Assembly (NCBI GenBank): GCA_024195585.1
Contig: SWBL01000275.1
Span: forward strand, 1-64,000
From: Aureobasidium sp. EXF-3400
Taxonomy: Eukaryota > Ascomycota > Dothideomycetes > Dothideales > Saccotheciaceae
Length of the DNA stretch: 64,000 nt
Reading direction: 5' to 3'
The translations under genes were made by a program, and so were the position numbers. Below, in pieces: positions 24,119 to 35,157 of the stretch (position 1 is its first letter; every line of letters begins with the position of its first letter). The notes beneath the pieces were generated by a model. That model was not told the DNA's origin. It did no database searches and worked only from the letters and a program-made list of their open reading frames with translations.

Positions 24119-25294
24119 ATGGATGTGATCAGGACAATCAGTCTAGGAGAAAAGGTCGATCTGCTCGCACGACTTCTGTTCTATGGTGAGTTGTCTGCGC
24201 ACCGTGTTGTCAAAGCAATTCTGACCATGTCAGTCCCGCTCATCTTCACAAGGGAAGCAATCAAGACGACGATGATCGCTGTCCAACGAGGTCTCCCCGT
24301 CAAGGAATATATGGCTGCCACAGTGGTCCGTACACTTATGACGTGTTTCACTGAGCGACAGATGCTATATCTCAACGGACCCACATCGCAGACATATCAA
24401 ACATGGATTGAGAAAGAAGCCAAGACCCGCAATCTTTCTCCAGTCAAAGATACAGTCATCTTGGCTGACGGTACGACCAAGCTGCATTGGATCAGGAGGA
24501 CCGAGGGAAAAGCATCAAAAGTAGTTTTGCTCTTCCACGGAGGCGGCTACTACATCCCAATTGCGCCTGGACATCTCAATTGGTGTTCATCAATCATCAA
24601 CGCCTCTGGCTCGACAGAAAAGAATATGGCGGCTGCTGTATTGGAGTACGATCTTACTACACAAGCAAAATATCCTCGTCAACTTCAGCAAGCAACTTTC
24701 GCACTGCAACACCTTCTGAAACTTGGTTATCAGCCAGGAGACATTTTCATTGGGGGTGACTCCGCTGGTGGTCATCTTAGCCTGAGCCTTCTGTCTCACT
24801 TGATGCACAGACATCCTTCAGTGCCAGGTGTGGATATAAGTGACCCTTTGGCTGGAGCTTTCCTAATCTCTCCGTGGGTCAACGACGACTGCTCAACAGC
24901 CTCGTTCAAAGAAAACGCATGGATCGATATGCTGCCTCACAAAATAATACCCGGCGTCGCAACCTTCTTCATACCTTCTCACATCCGGCAAGCAGAATCA
25001 GACAACAAGCAAGGCTGGTCAATGGCTCAAGACGCAAATGGCGATTGGTGGCGCACGCTGGCGGATGTTGTCTCCAATGTCTATATCACTGCGGGCGAGC
25101 AGGAGCTCTTTCGAGACCACGTTGTCATCTTGGCAGATATGCTTCGCGAACAAGCTCCAAAATGCAAAATTAGGTTCGAACTCGGAGTGGGAGAGGGTCA
25201 TGATCATATGTTGCTCTGGGAGATGCTGCATTATCGCGAGAACCCTGCACTCAGAAGACTTGATGAGTGGTTCGTTACTATACTGCAAGAATGA
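24119..25294 (+). CDS. Alpha/beta hydrolase, HSL (type-B carboxylesterase-like) family
   Basis: Single exon, 391 residues, starting at the ATG at 24119 (a TTG 12 nt upstream is not used). The oxyanion-hole motif LLFHGGGYYIP, the nucleophile elbow FIGGDSAGGHLS, an Asp in AGEQELFRDHV and a His in GEGHDHMLLW give a complete Ser-Asp-His triad in the order of hormone-sensitive-lipase-type esterases. An N-terminal hydrophobic stretch (residues 25-55) may contact membranes. It probably hydrolyses short-chain esters or lactones. A Zn2Cys6 regulator follows on the same strand 1.1 kb away, which may or may not control it. Confidence 0.85.
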   Translation: MDVIRTISLGEKVDLLARLLFYGELSAHRVVKAILTMSVPLIFTREAIKTTMIAVQRGLPVKEYMAATVVRTLMTCFTERQMLYLNGPTSQTYQTWIEKEAKTRNLSPVKDTVILADGTTKLHWIRRTEGKASKVVLLFHGGGYYIPIAPGHLNWCSSIINASGSTEKNMAAAVLEYDLTTQAKYPRQLQQATFALQHLLKLGYQPGDIFIGGDSAGGHLSLSLLSHLMHRHPSVPGVDISDPLAGAFLISPWVNDDCSTASFKENAWIDMLPHKIIPGVATFFIPSHIRQAESDNKQGWSMAQDANGDWWRTLADVVSNVYITAGEQELFRDHVVILADMLREQAPKCKIRFELGVGEGHDHMLLWEMLHYRENPALRRLDEWFVTILQE

Positions 25295-26389
25295 TTCATT
25301 CTTGCTGTGTTCAGCAAACTCTCTCTAGGTTACTACTAAATAACAGTGCCGGATCCTGACCTGGAACGGCGGTCATCGAAGGGAAGCATTCTTCAGAAGC
25401 CTGTGTCCTACAGATGTAAATTCTTTTGACCATCAGCAAGCACAGTGATCACGCGATATCTGCACCTCATTCATATGATAAGGCGCATACAGGATCTTCC
25501 GCAGGCGATTCTGAAGAATTTCCGAGTGAGGATCATGGAAGTTCGCATACATGGGATGACCAGAACCAAATTATCTAGAGACAGAGAATGAACGCTGATC
25601 CTGCAAAAGATTGTCCTGTCTTGCCAACTGCAGTGAGCACTCGTTTTGTAACCTGAGATCCTCGACCTCTGGTACTAGTACATTGAGGTTGACACCCCTG
25701 GGTTGTCACGTTCTATCTTACTAGTGACCTTTCCTTTCGCGTCAGAACAGTCATGTTAGATAAGCAATAAGATATAAGTGAAGCCTAGAGATATGACACT
25801 TGTTTTGGTTGTTGTAGGATGCCTTCAACGATTCATACACAAAACAATTCACTAATGGAATTTTCTATAGCCCGCGTCTTTGATACCTACTGGCTTTGGC
25901 TACTAATTGCTCGATTCCCCTTCTTAGAATTGTCACCGCTTCTCTCTTACTATTAAGGTTAGTAATGGCTCAGACATCGCAGTGTTAGCTGGATCGATAT
26001 CATTCAACGCAATAACAATCTGAAGATATTTGGAGTTCTCTGGTTGATGCTGGGGAAAAGACTAAATCCAGTCTTATATCGTTTGTAGTTGGTAAAGCTA
26101 TAACAGTACGGTATGGTACATGATGCAGCCCTAATCAGAATCGCAGAGGATCTTTGATTTCGTAGAGCAGAAAGAAGAATGGTACGTTGCGGTATCTATC
26201 CAGATTCCGCCGGGACGACTCGGAACGAATGTGATGGTGCGGGGCCGACGTTTCCATTCCTTGGCTCCCGGACCTCGATTCGCGTGCTTTCCAGTTCCGC
26301 CCAAATTCTCCACCGCAGTACGTGGAATTATCCAAATTCCTTGTCTTCCCTGTCCCATCTCGGCCTCGTTGACTGCGTGACCTTGACTT
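25295..26389. other. Intergenic region
   Basis: About 1.1 kb with no supported gene. It is relatively A+T-rich between 25,700 and 26,110. It holds the hydrolase 3' UTR and the promoter of the Zn2Cys6 gene. Confidence 0.5.
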
Positions 26390-28929
26390 ATGGCCCCGCA
26401 AGAGCTCATCAACCTCGCTGTCAATCGCGCTTCGGCCTCCCACCCTGCTACAGCCGGCGCTCCCATCCTGTCTCCGAAACTGGGTCCTGATTCAGGAACA
26501 GGCACCGGTGCAGGATCAGGGATCACCATCGCATCTGCTCCCACCTCAACCAGTCATACCGCTACAGGCGTGAAACGGACTCGCTACGTTTCTCGAGCTT
26601 GGTACGTTCTGCAACTGCACCTTGGAGCTGCGTTCCGTTATGTACAATTTCGCTGAATTGCTCAAACTGCGCCATTACGTACTCTCGCTAACAGTTGTGC
26701 CTCTGCTTTATAGCACAGCATGTCAGCAACGCAAAGTCAAATGTAGTGGTGAACAGCCAGGCCCGTGTCAGAACTGCCAGAATACCAACTTGGAGTGCGT
26801 GTATCATGCTGGACCTAGAAAGCGCCGTACCACCCGGCCCGCGCGTGCAGTAGATCGTACATCCGAGAAGTAAGTGTCGTAGCTTTTCTCTGTCTATGCT
26901 GCCGATGCTCACCCAATCCAGTGACCTCTTCGACATTGAGAATACATCAGAGGGCCAGCAGTCTCTGGCTGCGCAAACTGATGTGCCGGTGCAAGACCTA
27001 CTGTCGAGATTGACAAAGTTGGAGAACGACCTTGCGCAGGAGCGAATGGCTCGCGAGCGGACCTTCCAGTTCCTCCTGGAGCACCGCTCTGGTGACGCAT
27101 TGAACATGCAACAGTCCTCCAACATGTTTGTCGCTAGCACACACAACCACTCGCTGGCTCACAATATTGCAGATGATCATGCTTCAGGTTATGCAGGCCA
27201 GTTTTCAGTTGGTCACTCTGGCTCTGCGCAGCTATATGCAGAACACGCAGCCCCTGACTACGATGCCCAACTTTGCAACCAGAACCTGAGCTTGCCCACA
27301 GTCCGCATAAACTGCTTCACGGCAGATCGTAAAAGTCTGCCGGCATGTTGTCATCACGACCTGATGTTGACGAGGGGTCAGTGGTCCGCCGATGAGGGTA
27401 CAAATCTGATGGCCAAAGTGCGACGGTACTTTGATGGCCTTGCTTCGCACTGTTGGTCACTTTGTGTCAATTCTCGTCTGAAACGAAACTAATCACTGCT
27501 CTAGACCCATGTTTGAACGAGGGCCAAACTGTCGCTCAACTCCAGTCATACTTCGCAGATCAAGACAGTGACGTAGATCCGAACGTCGACACCGTCCAGT
27601 TCGTTGCCTTGATACATCTGATCGAGGCTCTACAAGCGATCGTCGAAGACGACTGCACTGGCGAAGACGAACTACCTGGGTGGGAACGCGTGCAACAGGC
27701 TTCGCACTTGCTAGCACACACTGCATGGCTTGCCAGTGGTAACTTGCTCACCATCCAATGCCTCATCATAAAGGGCTTGTATCTTTTGGCCGCGCAGGAA
27801 AACCACGCCTCATACGGCGTTGTTGGCGAAGCTGTGAGATTGTGCTATCTCACTGGCTTGCATGTTCAAGCCCGGCACACAGACAAGAGTCCTTTCGAGA
27901 TACACATGCATCAACGGACTTTCTGGACGCTCTATTGTTTGGACAGAAAAGTCTCGCAGTCTTGCCGTGCACCGTATTTCATTCGAAACTGCGAGATCGA
28001 GGTCGACCTGCCAGCTTGTGTGGATGACAAACTCATTGGTGGAAGCGAACAGCTTCCTGACGAAGATTTTGACGCCTTGGGCGTGCCATACCTCCGGAGC
28101 AATGTCAAATGGGCTCGACTGGGTGGTGAGACGTGGGACAAGATATTTTGCGTCAATGCCAACAGGCCGGTGGATGAGGAGGTTATTGTGACTTTTGACG
28201 CAAAGATTGAGAACTTGAGGCGAAGAATACCCAAGAAGTTGCAGTGGACCAAGGACTCATTGAAAGTCATGCTCGCCCAAGCGGATTCTACACGCCTAGC
28301 CCCTCTGGCCATGATGCTTCACCTTGTGAGTACCGTACCCAGGCAGTATCCACACGTCTGAATAAGCGTTTACTCAAGTTACCCAGCGAGCAAACCAGCT
28401 ACGTCTCCAGCTGCGGCAGCCAGAAAACAGACTGAGCTCCGAGTTCCGCAACGAAGATATTGGCACCAGCCTAGCGCTTGCGACGGACACTACCACCATT
28501 GTGCACGATTTTTGCTTTGCGATGCACATGACCAACCGCGACCGCTTCTCGTGTGCCACATACATGCAAGATGCTGTAAAAGCGCTTGCGAACATCATTC
28601 TGGACTCAATCGTCGACGAGAACGTTTTCCAAGATGCATCAGCGTCATTCAACAAGGCGCTCGCCGTGCTGCAAAGTCTGGCGCCCAAGTTCAAGGCTGC
28701 GCGACGCATTCTGGAGGAGTTTGAGTCCCTGATCCGTCGCGTCAATGATGCTACTGTGGCCCACCTGCCAGTACAAGGGACGTCGAATGGGCACCATGGT
28801 CCTGGAGACCGTTACGCACAAGCGGCCGTTATAGATACTGATCATCTTGGTGCAGCCACTGCTTTACACGGGCTTAGGTCTGGAACAAACAGGGAGTTGT
28901 GCACAACAGAGTCTGGCACAAATCTCTAG
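26390..28929 (+). CDS. Zn2Cys6 transcription factor with fungal_trans domain
   Basis: Five exons (26390-26601, 26714-26869, 26922-27451, 27505-28325, 28387-28929) give 753 residues. The zinc cluster is split by intron 1: the first Cys comes from the exon junction (RAC/TACQQRKVKC), completing C-x2-C-x6-C-x7-C-x2-C-x6-C. A short coiled-coil-like stretch (LLSRLTKLENDLAQERMARER) suits dimerisation. The middle region (VVGEAVRLCYLTGLHVQ, RTFWTLYCLDRKVSQSCRAP) is the fungal-specific factor domain. Intron 3 uses a GTTGGT donor; it restores a family-like ASHYPCLNEG stretch. Target genes are unknown. It ends 89 bp from the convergent DUF3425 gene. Confidence 0.85.
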
Positions 28930-29018
28930 TGCAGGCTCGAAACAGTCTACATGTTCAAAGCGTCTAGCGTCTATTATAATTGTTTGCGTCGTTGATAGTA
29001 AGACGAGCACTGGCTATG

Positions 29019-30534
29019 CTATGTTAGAGTCGCTGTCGAATACATCATATGCGATCCCCGTGTCCACTCCGAGTACACGAAAGGGTCGTCCAGATCAGGC
29101 GCGCTATTCGATTCGGCTTCGATTGAGGCCCAATCGACCAAGAATGCCGTATCGGCGTCAAAATGCGGCTGTATATCCTCAAAAAGTGTCGTAGTGCTGC
29201 TTGCACACGACATAGCAACACCACCATCGAATGAGACGGATGCACAGTCGTCTACAGCAGTAGGCGTCAAGGTAGTAACAGATTGTGAATCTTGAGATAC
29301 TGCGGTCTCGGCAGGTTCTTGCCGCACACAGTGAACGAGTTCGGGATAGAGTTGGCAGAAATGAGGCATCATGGCGAAATTATTGATATCTTCTAACCAT
29401 GTTTCGAAACTCGGCACTAAGACGAGATCGGTGCCCCCCTCATTTGCCGAGATCAAGGGCGTGTTGAGTAGCGCTTCTGGCACGGAGAGTCGAAAGTCGG
29501 CCAAAAAAGATGACCAAAAGTCTGTCATGGGATAGGTTGCCCATGTATGGATCAAGCGATCACGTATCATTGGCCAAGGGATCCAATCGATCCAGTGGGG
29601 ATGTGCGAAAAAATACTGGGACGGCAAAGGGTGTGACCACTGTGGACATCGCGCTAGATTTTGCGACGTGGGAAACACCAAAAACTATAGTGGATCGTCA
29701 GCAAGTGGTGTATACATGCAAAAGAGCGCGACGCACGCTGAACAATCGATACCCCAACCAGAACATGGCGACGCGTTCAGCATCGGAACTGGTCTGGCAG
29801 AACCGCGTTGATTCAAGCACCAAGGCGATGAGGAACCGCTTCTTCTTTCCTATAGAATCCAATAGTGGGCATCTACTCATCCGCCGTCCTGTTGTATGAG
29901 ATCTTCTGGTCTGACTGCACAATTGCTCGACAGCATCAGTAAGGAAATTTGGGGACTGAATAGACATCTCTATGTCTTGGCGAGAAGGGAACTGGTTGCC
30001 CGACTGATCGATATCGATGGCAAAGCGACGAGCCATTTCGAAGATGGCTGGAATGTCTGAAGGGCTCTCCGGCCACTTACGAACTGCGTTGACGATTTCC
30101 GTATCGCTGACACGCAGACTGAGCCGACCTCGACCCAACTGGGTTCCAATGGCTGCAAAAGGCGATGGTTGGGCACCATGATATGTTTGACGGTCACATT
30201 TTTGTGCATGGGGTGAACCATTGTGCCTTGAGACGAAGGCAATCGCTGCATCGGTCGAAGAACCCCCGGCTGGTATCTGGCCTGGATGAGGCATCATGTT
30301 ACGGGGACCCGACTTCTCCGAGGGTCCAAAGAGGTCGCAATAAGTATCGATCGGCGATTGCAGCGTGTCTCGTCGAATTTCAAACGCAGCATTGGTCTCG
30401 AGGAAGTCGGGGACTCCATCTTGCTCTGCCTCGGTGGCAGATCTTTCTGATATCCGGCGCTTCGCAAGGCGCCTTCCCAGATTTGATGAGTCGTCGTACA
30501 AGTCCCTCAAGCGTTTGCTCGAGAGCGCATACAT
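29019..30534 (-). CDS. DUF3425-domain regulator with degenerate bZIP region
   Basis: Two exons (30534-29716, 29639-29019), 479 residues. A 76-nt intron (GTATAC...CCACAG) joins RALLH to WSHPLPSQYFFAH. The C-terminal half carries the DUF3425 core (HPHWIDWIPWPMIRDRLI, TDFWSSFLADF, ETWLEDINNFAMMPHF) usually attached to fungal bZIP factors. The N-terminus has a basic stretch, RRLAKRRISER, but lacks the normal Asn-x7-Arg and a clear leucine zipper, so the bZIP is degenerate or its first exon was missed. An in-frame upstream ATG-less extension reaches 30744. It neighbours a second DUF3425 gene at 32140 and probably belongs to the same catabolic locus. Confidence 0.7.
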
Positions 30535-30901
30535 TGAGTTGGATGTCAAATGCTCGGATACAGAGTTTGTCTGCTGGTCGAAACGACGATGCAGAGGAGG
30601 GTCCGATGAGGTAGACGTGTTCAGGAGAAAGAGGTATCGTTGATGTGTGTGAAGGGGTCGCGGAGCTGGCCAGGTTATACTCTGCTGGCCCCACACCCTA
30701 GCCCCGCACACTGTAGGATGGGATCTGGTATTGCTACGCCACACTCAAACAATACTGCATCGTCACCCCGCACAAGGGAAGCGGCTTCCGCGGCCTCTGG
30801 ATTTACGGCTGCATAGAGTCTTGGACCCTTAGGTTCGATCAACCTCCGTGCCGAGGTGTCAATTTGAACAACGATGCACATGCATCGATGACTTAAATTC
30901 A
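30535..30901. other. Intergenic: promoter of DUF3425 gene
   Basis: Promoter of the leftward DUF3425 gene plus the 3' UTR of the leftward enoyl-CoA hydratase. Neither of the two motifs shared by the catabolic promoters was found here. Confidence 0.45.
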
Positions 30902-31781
30902 TCACAATCTGGACGCCACCCATTTGGGCTGCTTCTTAGCTGCGAATGCTTCTAGCCCAATCCGCATGTTCTCAGATGTCAACAAGGCGCGTGAATACCT
31001 CTGCTCCGTTCGTTGTGAAGCTTTTTCAACACTACCACAGGCCAGCGATTCTCTTAAGCCAGAGCGAGTTACGATGATGGCATCAGGCGAGGAACCTGCT
31101 ATCTGTCTCGCCAGTGACAGAGCCTTGGCCAACATCTCTTCGACCGACTCGGTCACTAAATTGACGAAACCCAATCTGCATGCTTCATCTGCACTTATAC
31201 GTCTCCCGGTCAAGGCCAGCTCACTAGCGACCTGTAAACCGCAGACTCGAACCATACGCGATAGACCTCCGGCCCCTGCATAGAGACCTCGCAGCACTTC
31301 GGGCAGACCGAAAGTCGCTTGTTTGGCAGCTATTACAATATCGCTGTGGGTGTTAGCTGAGGTGATGAAGGTCGCTGGGATTGGTAACAGATACGTGCCA
31401 GTTTAGGCAGATTTCAGCCCCACCCCCAAACGCAAAGCCATTCACTGCGGCAATCACAGGTTTCTTGCCTACGCGACGGCTGAGGCCTGCAACACCTGAT
31501 GGAGCCATGGGTTGTTGTTGCTGCGGCTCCGCACCGTAGGGAGTATCGCGCTGCTGTTTCAAGTCTCCACCGGCGCAAAATGCCTTCGATCCCGCCCCAG
31601 TGACGATGGCTACAGTCAAAGAGGGCTCGTCGTCGAACCATTCGAAAAGGGCTTGACCCTCCAAATGACCGCTCATCGGGATGCTGTTCATCTGCGCTGG
31701 GCGGTTGATGGTTACGAGCATGATGCCCGGCTCTGGAAACGTGACATTGTAGACAGAAGTGGGTGGTGGTTGAAGCGACAT
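30902..31781 (-). CDS. Peroxisomal enoyl-CoA hydratase/isomerase family
   Basis: Two exons (31781-31399, 31343-30902), 274 residues. The crotonase fold shows FCAGGDLKQ and NGFAFGGGAEICL, which form the CoA pocket and oxyanion hole, and the later GLYAGAGGLSRMVR segment. The only intron placement that keeps frame and restores the conserved ICLNCDIVIAA uses a GC donor (GCACGT at 31398) with a CAG acceptor, a rare GC-AG intron of 55 nt. The C-terminus is SRL, a type-1 peroxisomal targeting signal. The role is likely hydration of an enoyl-CoA in peroxisomal beta-oxidation. It shares a 358-bp divergent promoter with the bZIP gene. Confidence 0.88.
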
Positions 31782-31891
31782 GCGACTACCTGACAGGAAC
31801 ACCAAGCAAGGAGCAGTATGGAGATTCAGGTGTCCTTGTTCACAAGACTCGCTCTGTACTGCTGGAATAAAAATGTGTAGTCATTGCTTTG

Positions 31892-31911
31892 CCGGAATTT
31901 ACGATTTCCGA
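31892..31911. promoter_or_regulatory. CCGGAAT motif, divergent ECH/bZIP promoter
   Basis: CCGGAAT followed seven bases later by TTCCGA, an imperfect inverted repeat. Related sites lie in the promoters of the acyl-CoA ligase (34985-34999) and nitronate monooxygenase (37946-37965) genes. CGG half-sites suggest a zinc-cluster factor, by inference. Confidence 0.45.
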
Positions 31912-32012
31912 TGCATGCCCAACCAAGCCCACAAGTACCACCCCGCTTCCCCGGATGTTGAGTTGCCGATCATGTGGGGACCCCTCGGTTTCATCGCCCC
32001 TGTCGCGTCACC

Positions 32013-32051
32013 GCTGATTCATTGCTGAGGACCCTTCCGCTGATTCATTGC
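32013..32051. promoter_or_regulatory. Two copies of GCTGATTCATTGC
   Basis: Identical 13-bp sites at 32013-32025 and 32039-32051, spaced 26 bp start to start, in the 358-bp divergent promoter of the enoyl-CoA hydratase and bZIP genes. The core TGATTCA is an AP-1-like half-palindrome. Close variants occur upstream of the other two peroxisomal genes. Confidence 0.55.
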
Positions 32052-32139
32052 AAACGACATGCCTGCCGAATCTTTGCAAGCGGCCTCTCCGTTGGTTCGC
32101 TGTTGCTCTGACTACTTACAGGATTGACGGAGGGGCGAT

Positions 32140-33221
32140 ATGACATCCACAACTGCATCACTGGAGAAAAAGCGACTGCGCGATCGCCGTGCTCAGCATG
32201 CTGCCCGAGCACGTCGTGATATACAGCTGCACGTTCTCCAGCAACGCGTGGAGCAGAGTGACAGGTCACAAGCACAGCTCGAGGCTGAAGTGCAGCAGCT
32301 TCGTACTGCGATGGACGCTCTTCGCACTGAGAACGCTAAGCTTCGTCGCCGACACACGGCCGTTCTTCAGCTTCTCTCTGATAGCAACGAGTTTGCTTCA
32401 TCCTGTCCCGACGGCCAGAAGTCTCACAATGACCGCTCGCCAAGTTTCGACCGAGAGCAGCTGGATGACTCCAGCCCTTGTTCGATCTGGAGCCAACTAC
32501 CACTGAATCTCCCAGAGGACAGCCTGTCAGCGAGCTTGATGCCATGGTTATTATGTCCCGCTGTAGTGACACATCTGAGCGAAACGCCCTCTGGCCCTGA
32601 TATTCTGTACGGCAGTCATACAAATCCGTTGAGTAATGCAATCCATATAGCTTTCTCTTGTGCCTTGCACGGTACAGTTAACGACCCTGAACGCCTCGCC
32701 CTTGGTGAGTCGCATGTCCCCACGTGCTGTAAATGCTATTCTTCGAGACTGACAACGGTAATCAAGGCTATCTTACCTACATCGTCGCTAAATGGCGTGT
32801 AGAACCTTCCCAAGAGCGATTTGATCGCTTGCCACATTTCATGCGCTCGACCGAACTTCAGACTAGCCAGCCACACCGGGCCATCATTGATGGCTGTATC
32901 TGGCCGCAGATGCGGGATAATCTCATTAAACAGCATTTGCCAGATGCTCAACTCCACTCTAAGATCCGCTACATGAGCTCTGCCATGAGGCTAAGTTGGC
33001 CCAAGAATATGACCCTGTTGAGACCACAAACAAATGGGGAGCTCTGCATCCGCACCGACTTTATACAGGCATTCATGCGGCTGGAGAACTGGTCGCTTAC
33101 CACGCAATTTGTCTCAGACCATTCTGAAATGGTGGATGGCATGTCTTGGTCCCCCCTTCCAAGCCAAGAATCGCCTGATGAGCACAGTCGAGTGAGGATA
33201 GCCCCTACTGTTCATGACTGA
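32140..33221 (+). CDS. bZIP transcription factor with DUF3425 domain
   Basis: Two exons (32140-32704, 32767-33221), 339 residues. Residues about 8-70 form a basic region (KKRLRDRRAQHAARARRD) followed by a heptad-like zipper (LHVLQQRV, LEAEVQQLRTAMDALRTENAKL). The C-terminal DUF3425 region includes LPHFMRSTELQTSQPHRAIID and FIQAFMRLENW. Nuclear DNA-binding regulator. It lies inside the catabolic locus and its own promoter holds two AP-1-like sites that recur before the acyl-CoA ligase and nitronate monooxygenase genes, so it is the best candidate for the pathway regulator (inference). Confidence 0.88.
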
Positions 33222-33297
33222 GAGTGGGTACCTGCTGTTCACAGACGAAAGAGAGACCTGAGGTATCTTTCTTCGATCATCTGTATCCTGGACCGCT

Positions 33298-34771
33298 TCA
33301 CAGTGTGGGATTCGACCTCTCCTTCCGCTGCGTCAGCGCTAGCTCCTGCCGCACGGCCAAGTCACAGATTATCTCCTCTCTTCCTCCGCCAGCAACCATG
33401 ACACGTAAATCTTGACTGATCTGCCTCACCGCAACACAAACCCCGTTTCTCTGGTATCTGACGCCACCGGGCACCTGCTGCGCTTCTCGACATGCTAATT
33501 CCAGCATGCGACCTTCAAAGGTTTTGGCCATAGCAATGCGACTCGCCACATCATCCGTCGAATCATTCACCTTTACATGGTACAAGCTCTGTTCGGTCCA
33601 CGCCTAGTGTGCTTCAATGTCCTTAGCGACATTGGCAAGCTTGTGTCTGATCACCTGATTGCTGAACAGAGGTTTGCCGAATGTGATGCGGTCTTAAGCA
33701 TACGCGAAAGCCGGTGATGGCATGTGCGTGCTTGATGATTCATGGCTACAGCGATAAGGAAGCGTTCTTTGTTGAAAGCTGGTCATGTCAGCTCACAAGT
33801 TTCTGGGCTCAAGACTTGACCCACGTACTTGTCATCAAGACTTTGAAACCTGCATTCGCTTTCCCTATCAAGTTCGTCACAGGAACCTTGACATTCTCAA
33901 GGGTTACCCATGCCGAATTACCAGCATTGTTACCACTATTTTTGATCTTTCCGGCCGAGAACCCTTCCGGACTTGTAGAAATCACGAGTACCGATATGCC
34001 TTGAGCACCAGAACCACCAGTGCCCAGGGCAGTGGTCATGTGCGTAGCTGAGATTGCTCCAGTTATCCACTTCTATGGTCGTGTCAGGTTGTGACAGTTT
34101 GTGCCCTCATCATCAGTCATCATACCTTGTGTCCGTTGACGATATGGTACTGACCGTCTGGAGTCTTCTGAGCGGCCGTGCGCAAATTGGCCAGGTCTGA
34201 GCCACTGATAGGCTCGGTCGCGCCCAAGCAGAATGAGAACTCGCCTGTGAATATTCCGGGCAGCCAGGCATCTTTCTGTGATTCTGTGCCATGTGTGAGT
34301 ATTGGAGGAGCGCCGATCGAGGACACTCCTGCGAGACCGGCCTGTGGTCTGGTTCTTATGCGTGACAGCTCATCATGCAGCACCATATATTGAAATATGT
34401 CGTAATCTGCCACCCAACTCAGCAACATTCGGCCAGTAAGCGAACATTGATGGTACTTTCTAGTGCTACGCCGCCGATACACTAAATGTTTGCCCTGCCC
34501 CTATACTTGCGGTGGAAGTCTTGCAACACTACACCAGCCTTCACGAAACTCAATGTGGCCTGTCAAATGTTGTTAGACTATCCAAAGCTGTGTCTATTGT
34601 GGGAAGACAGGGTCGCTCTTGACCATTTCCCTTCCACACCTTCTCATAAGGCAGAACATGTTCATCAATGTAGCTTCGAATTGCTTTGCGTAGACGTCTG
34701 TGACGGTCTTTTGTAATTGGGCGAAGCCAAGGTAGTGTACCACGCGGTCTAGGCCACAGCGCCAAACCCAA
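33298..34771 (-). pseudogene. Broken acyl-CoA dehydrogenase
   Basis: Fragments of one acyl-CoA dehydrogenase lie in order on the minus strand: LPWLRPITKDRHRRLRKAI near 34720, the FAD/substrate segment FSFCLGATEPISGSDL near 34230, NGHKKWITGAIS formed by a normal intron (34068-34123 region), the middle domain NSAWVTLENVKVP, and the C-terminal DLRVMVAGGGREEI near 33390. The coding frame is interrupted: between ARTC and FAYA the frame shifts near 33725, a TAA follows, TAG stands at the usually Trp position in EAH-AW near 33602, and the segment 34480-34610 has no consistent frame. I infer a recently inactivated gene that once belonged to the peroxisomal locus; its end (NPTL) is not a PTS1. Confidence 0.75.
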
Positions 34772-34948
34772 AGGCTTCGACTTTATACATTCTGGTGCGG
34801 TACCAGAAGTTTGCGCAGGACTGCGTACGAAGGTCTGTTCGTCTGATCCATCTTACATCAAATGAAGTTCATATTTCAATCCGACAGATCCAGCAGCTTG
34901 AATCTACATCTTGTTGTGGTTTCGGTATCTTAACCCCGGCGACAAAGC

Positions 34949-34961
34949 GCTGAATCAGTGC
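34949..34961. promoter_or_regulatory. GCTGAATCAGTGC motif, acyl-CoA ligase promoter
   Basis: A 13-bp site 196 bp before the ligase ATG. It differs by one base from the 37687 site and shares the GCTGAWTCA core with the sites in the bZIP promoter. Confidence 0.5.
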
Positions 34962-34984
34962 TTACTACCGTCGCAGGACTCGAC

Positions 34985-34999
34985 ATTCCGAAATTCCGG
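34985..34999. promoter_or_regulatory. ATTCCG-AA-ATTCCGG motif
   Basis: Two directly repeated ATTCCG units, the second reading AATTCCGG. This is the reverse complement of the CCGGAATT element found in the other two peroxisomal-gene promoters, 159 bp before the ligase ATG. Confidence 0.45.
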
Positions 35000-35157
35000 C
35001 TGCAACGACCTACTGCTGCTCCACTTTACCATGTGACCCATGAATAGAGGGGTGTTATTTATGTATTATGTTGGCCTTCGCTCAAGAATATTGTCTGGAA
35101 CTCCCTTCGAGCAAGTACCACGACTTCACCTCTTACACCAGCCTTACATCAGTGACG

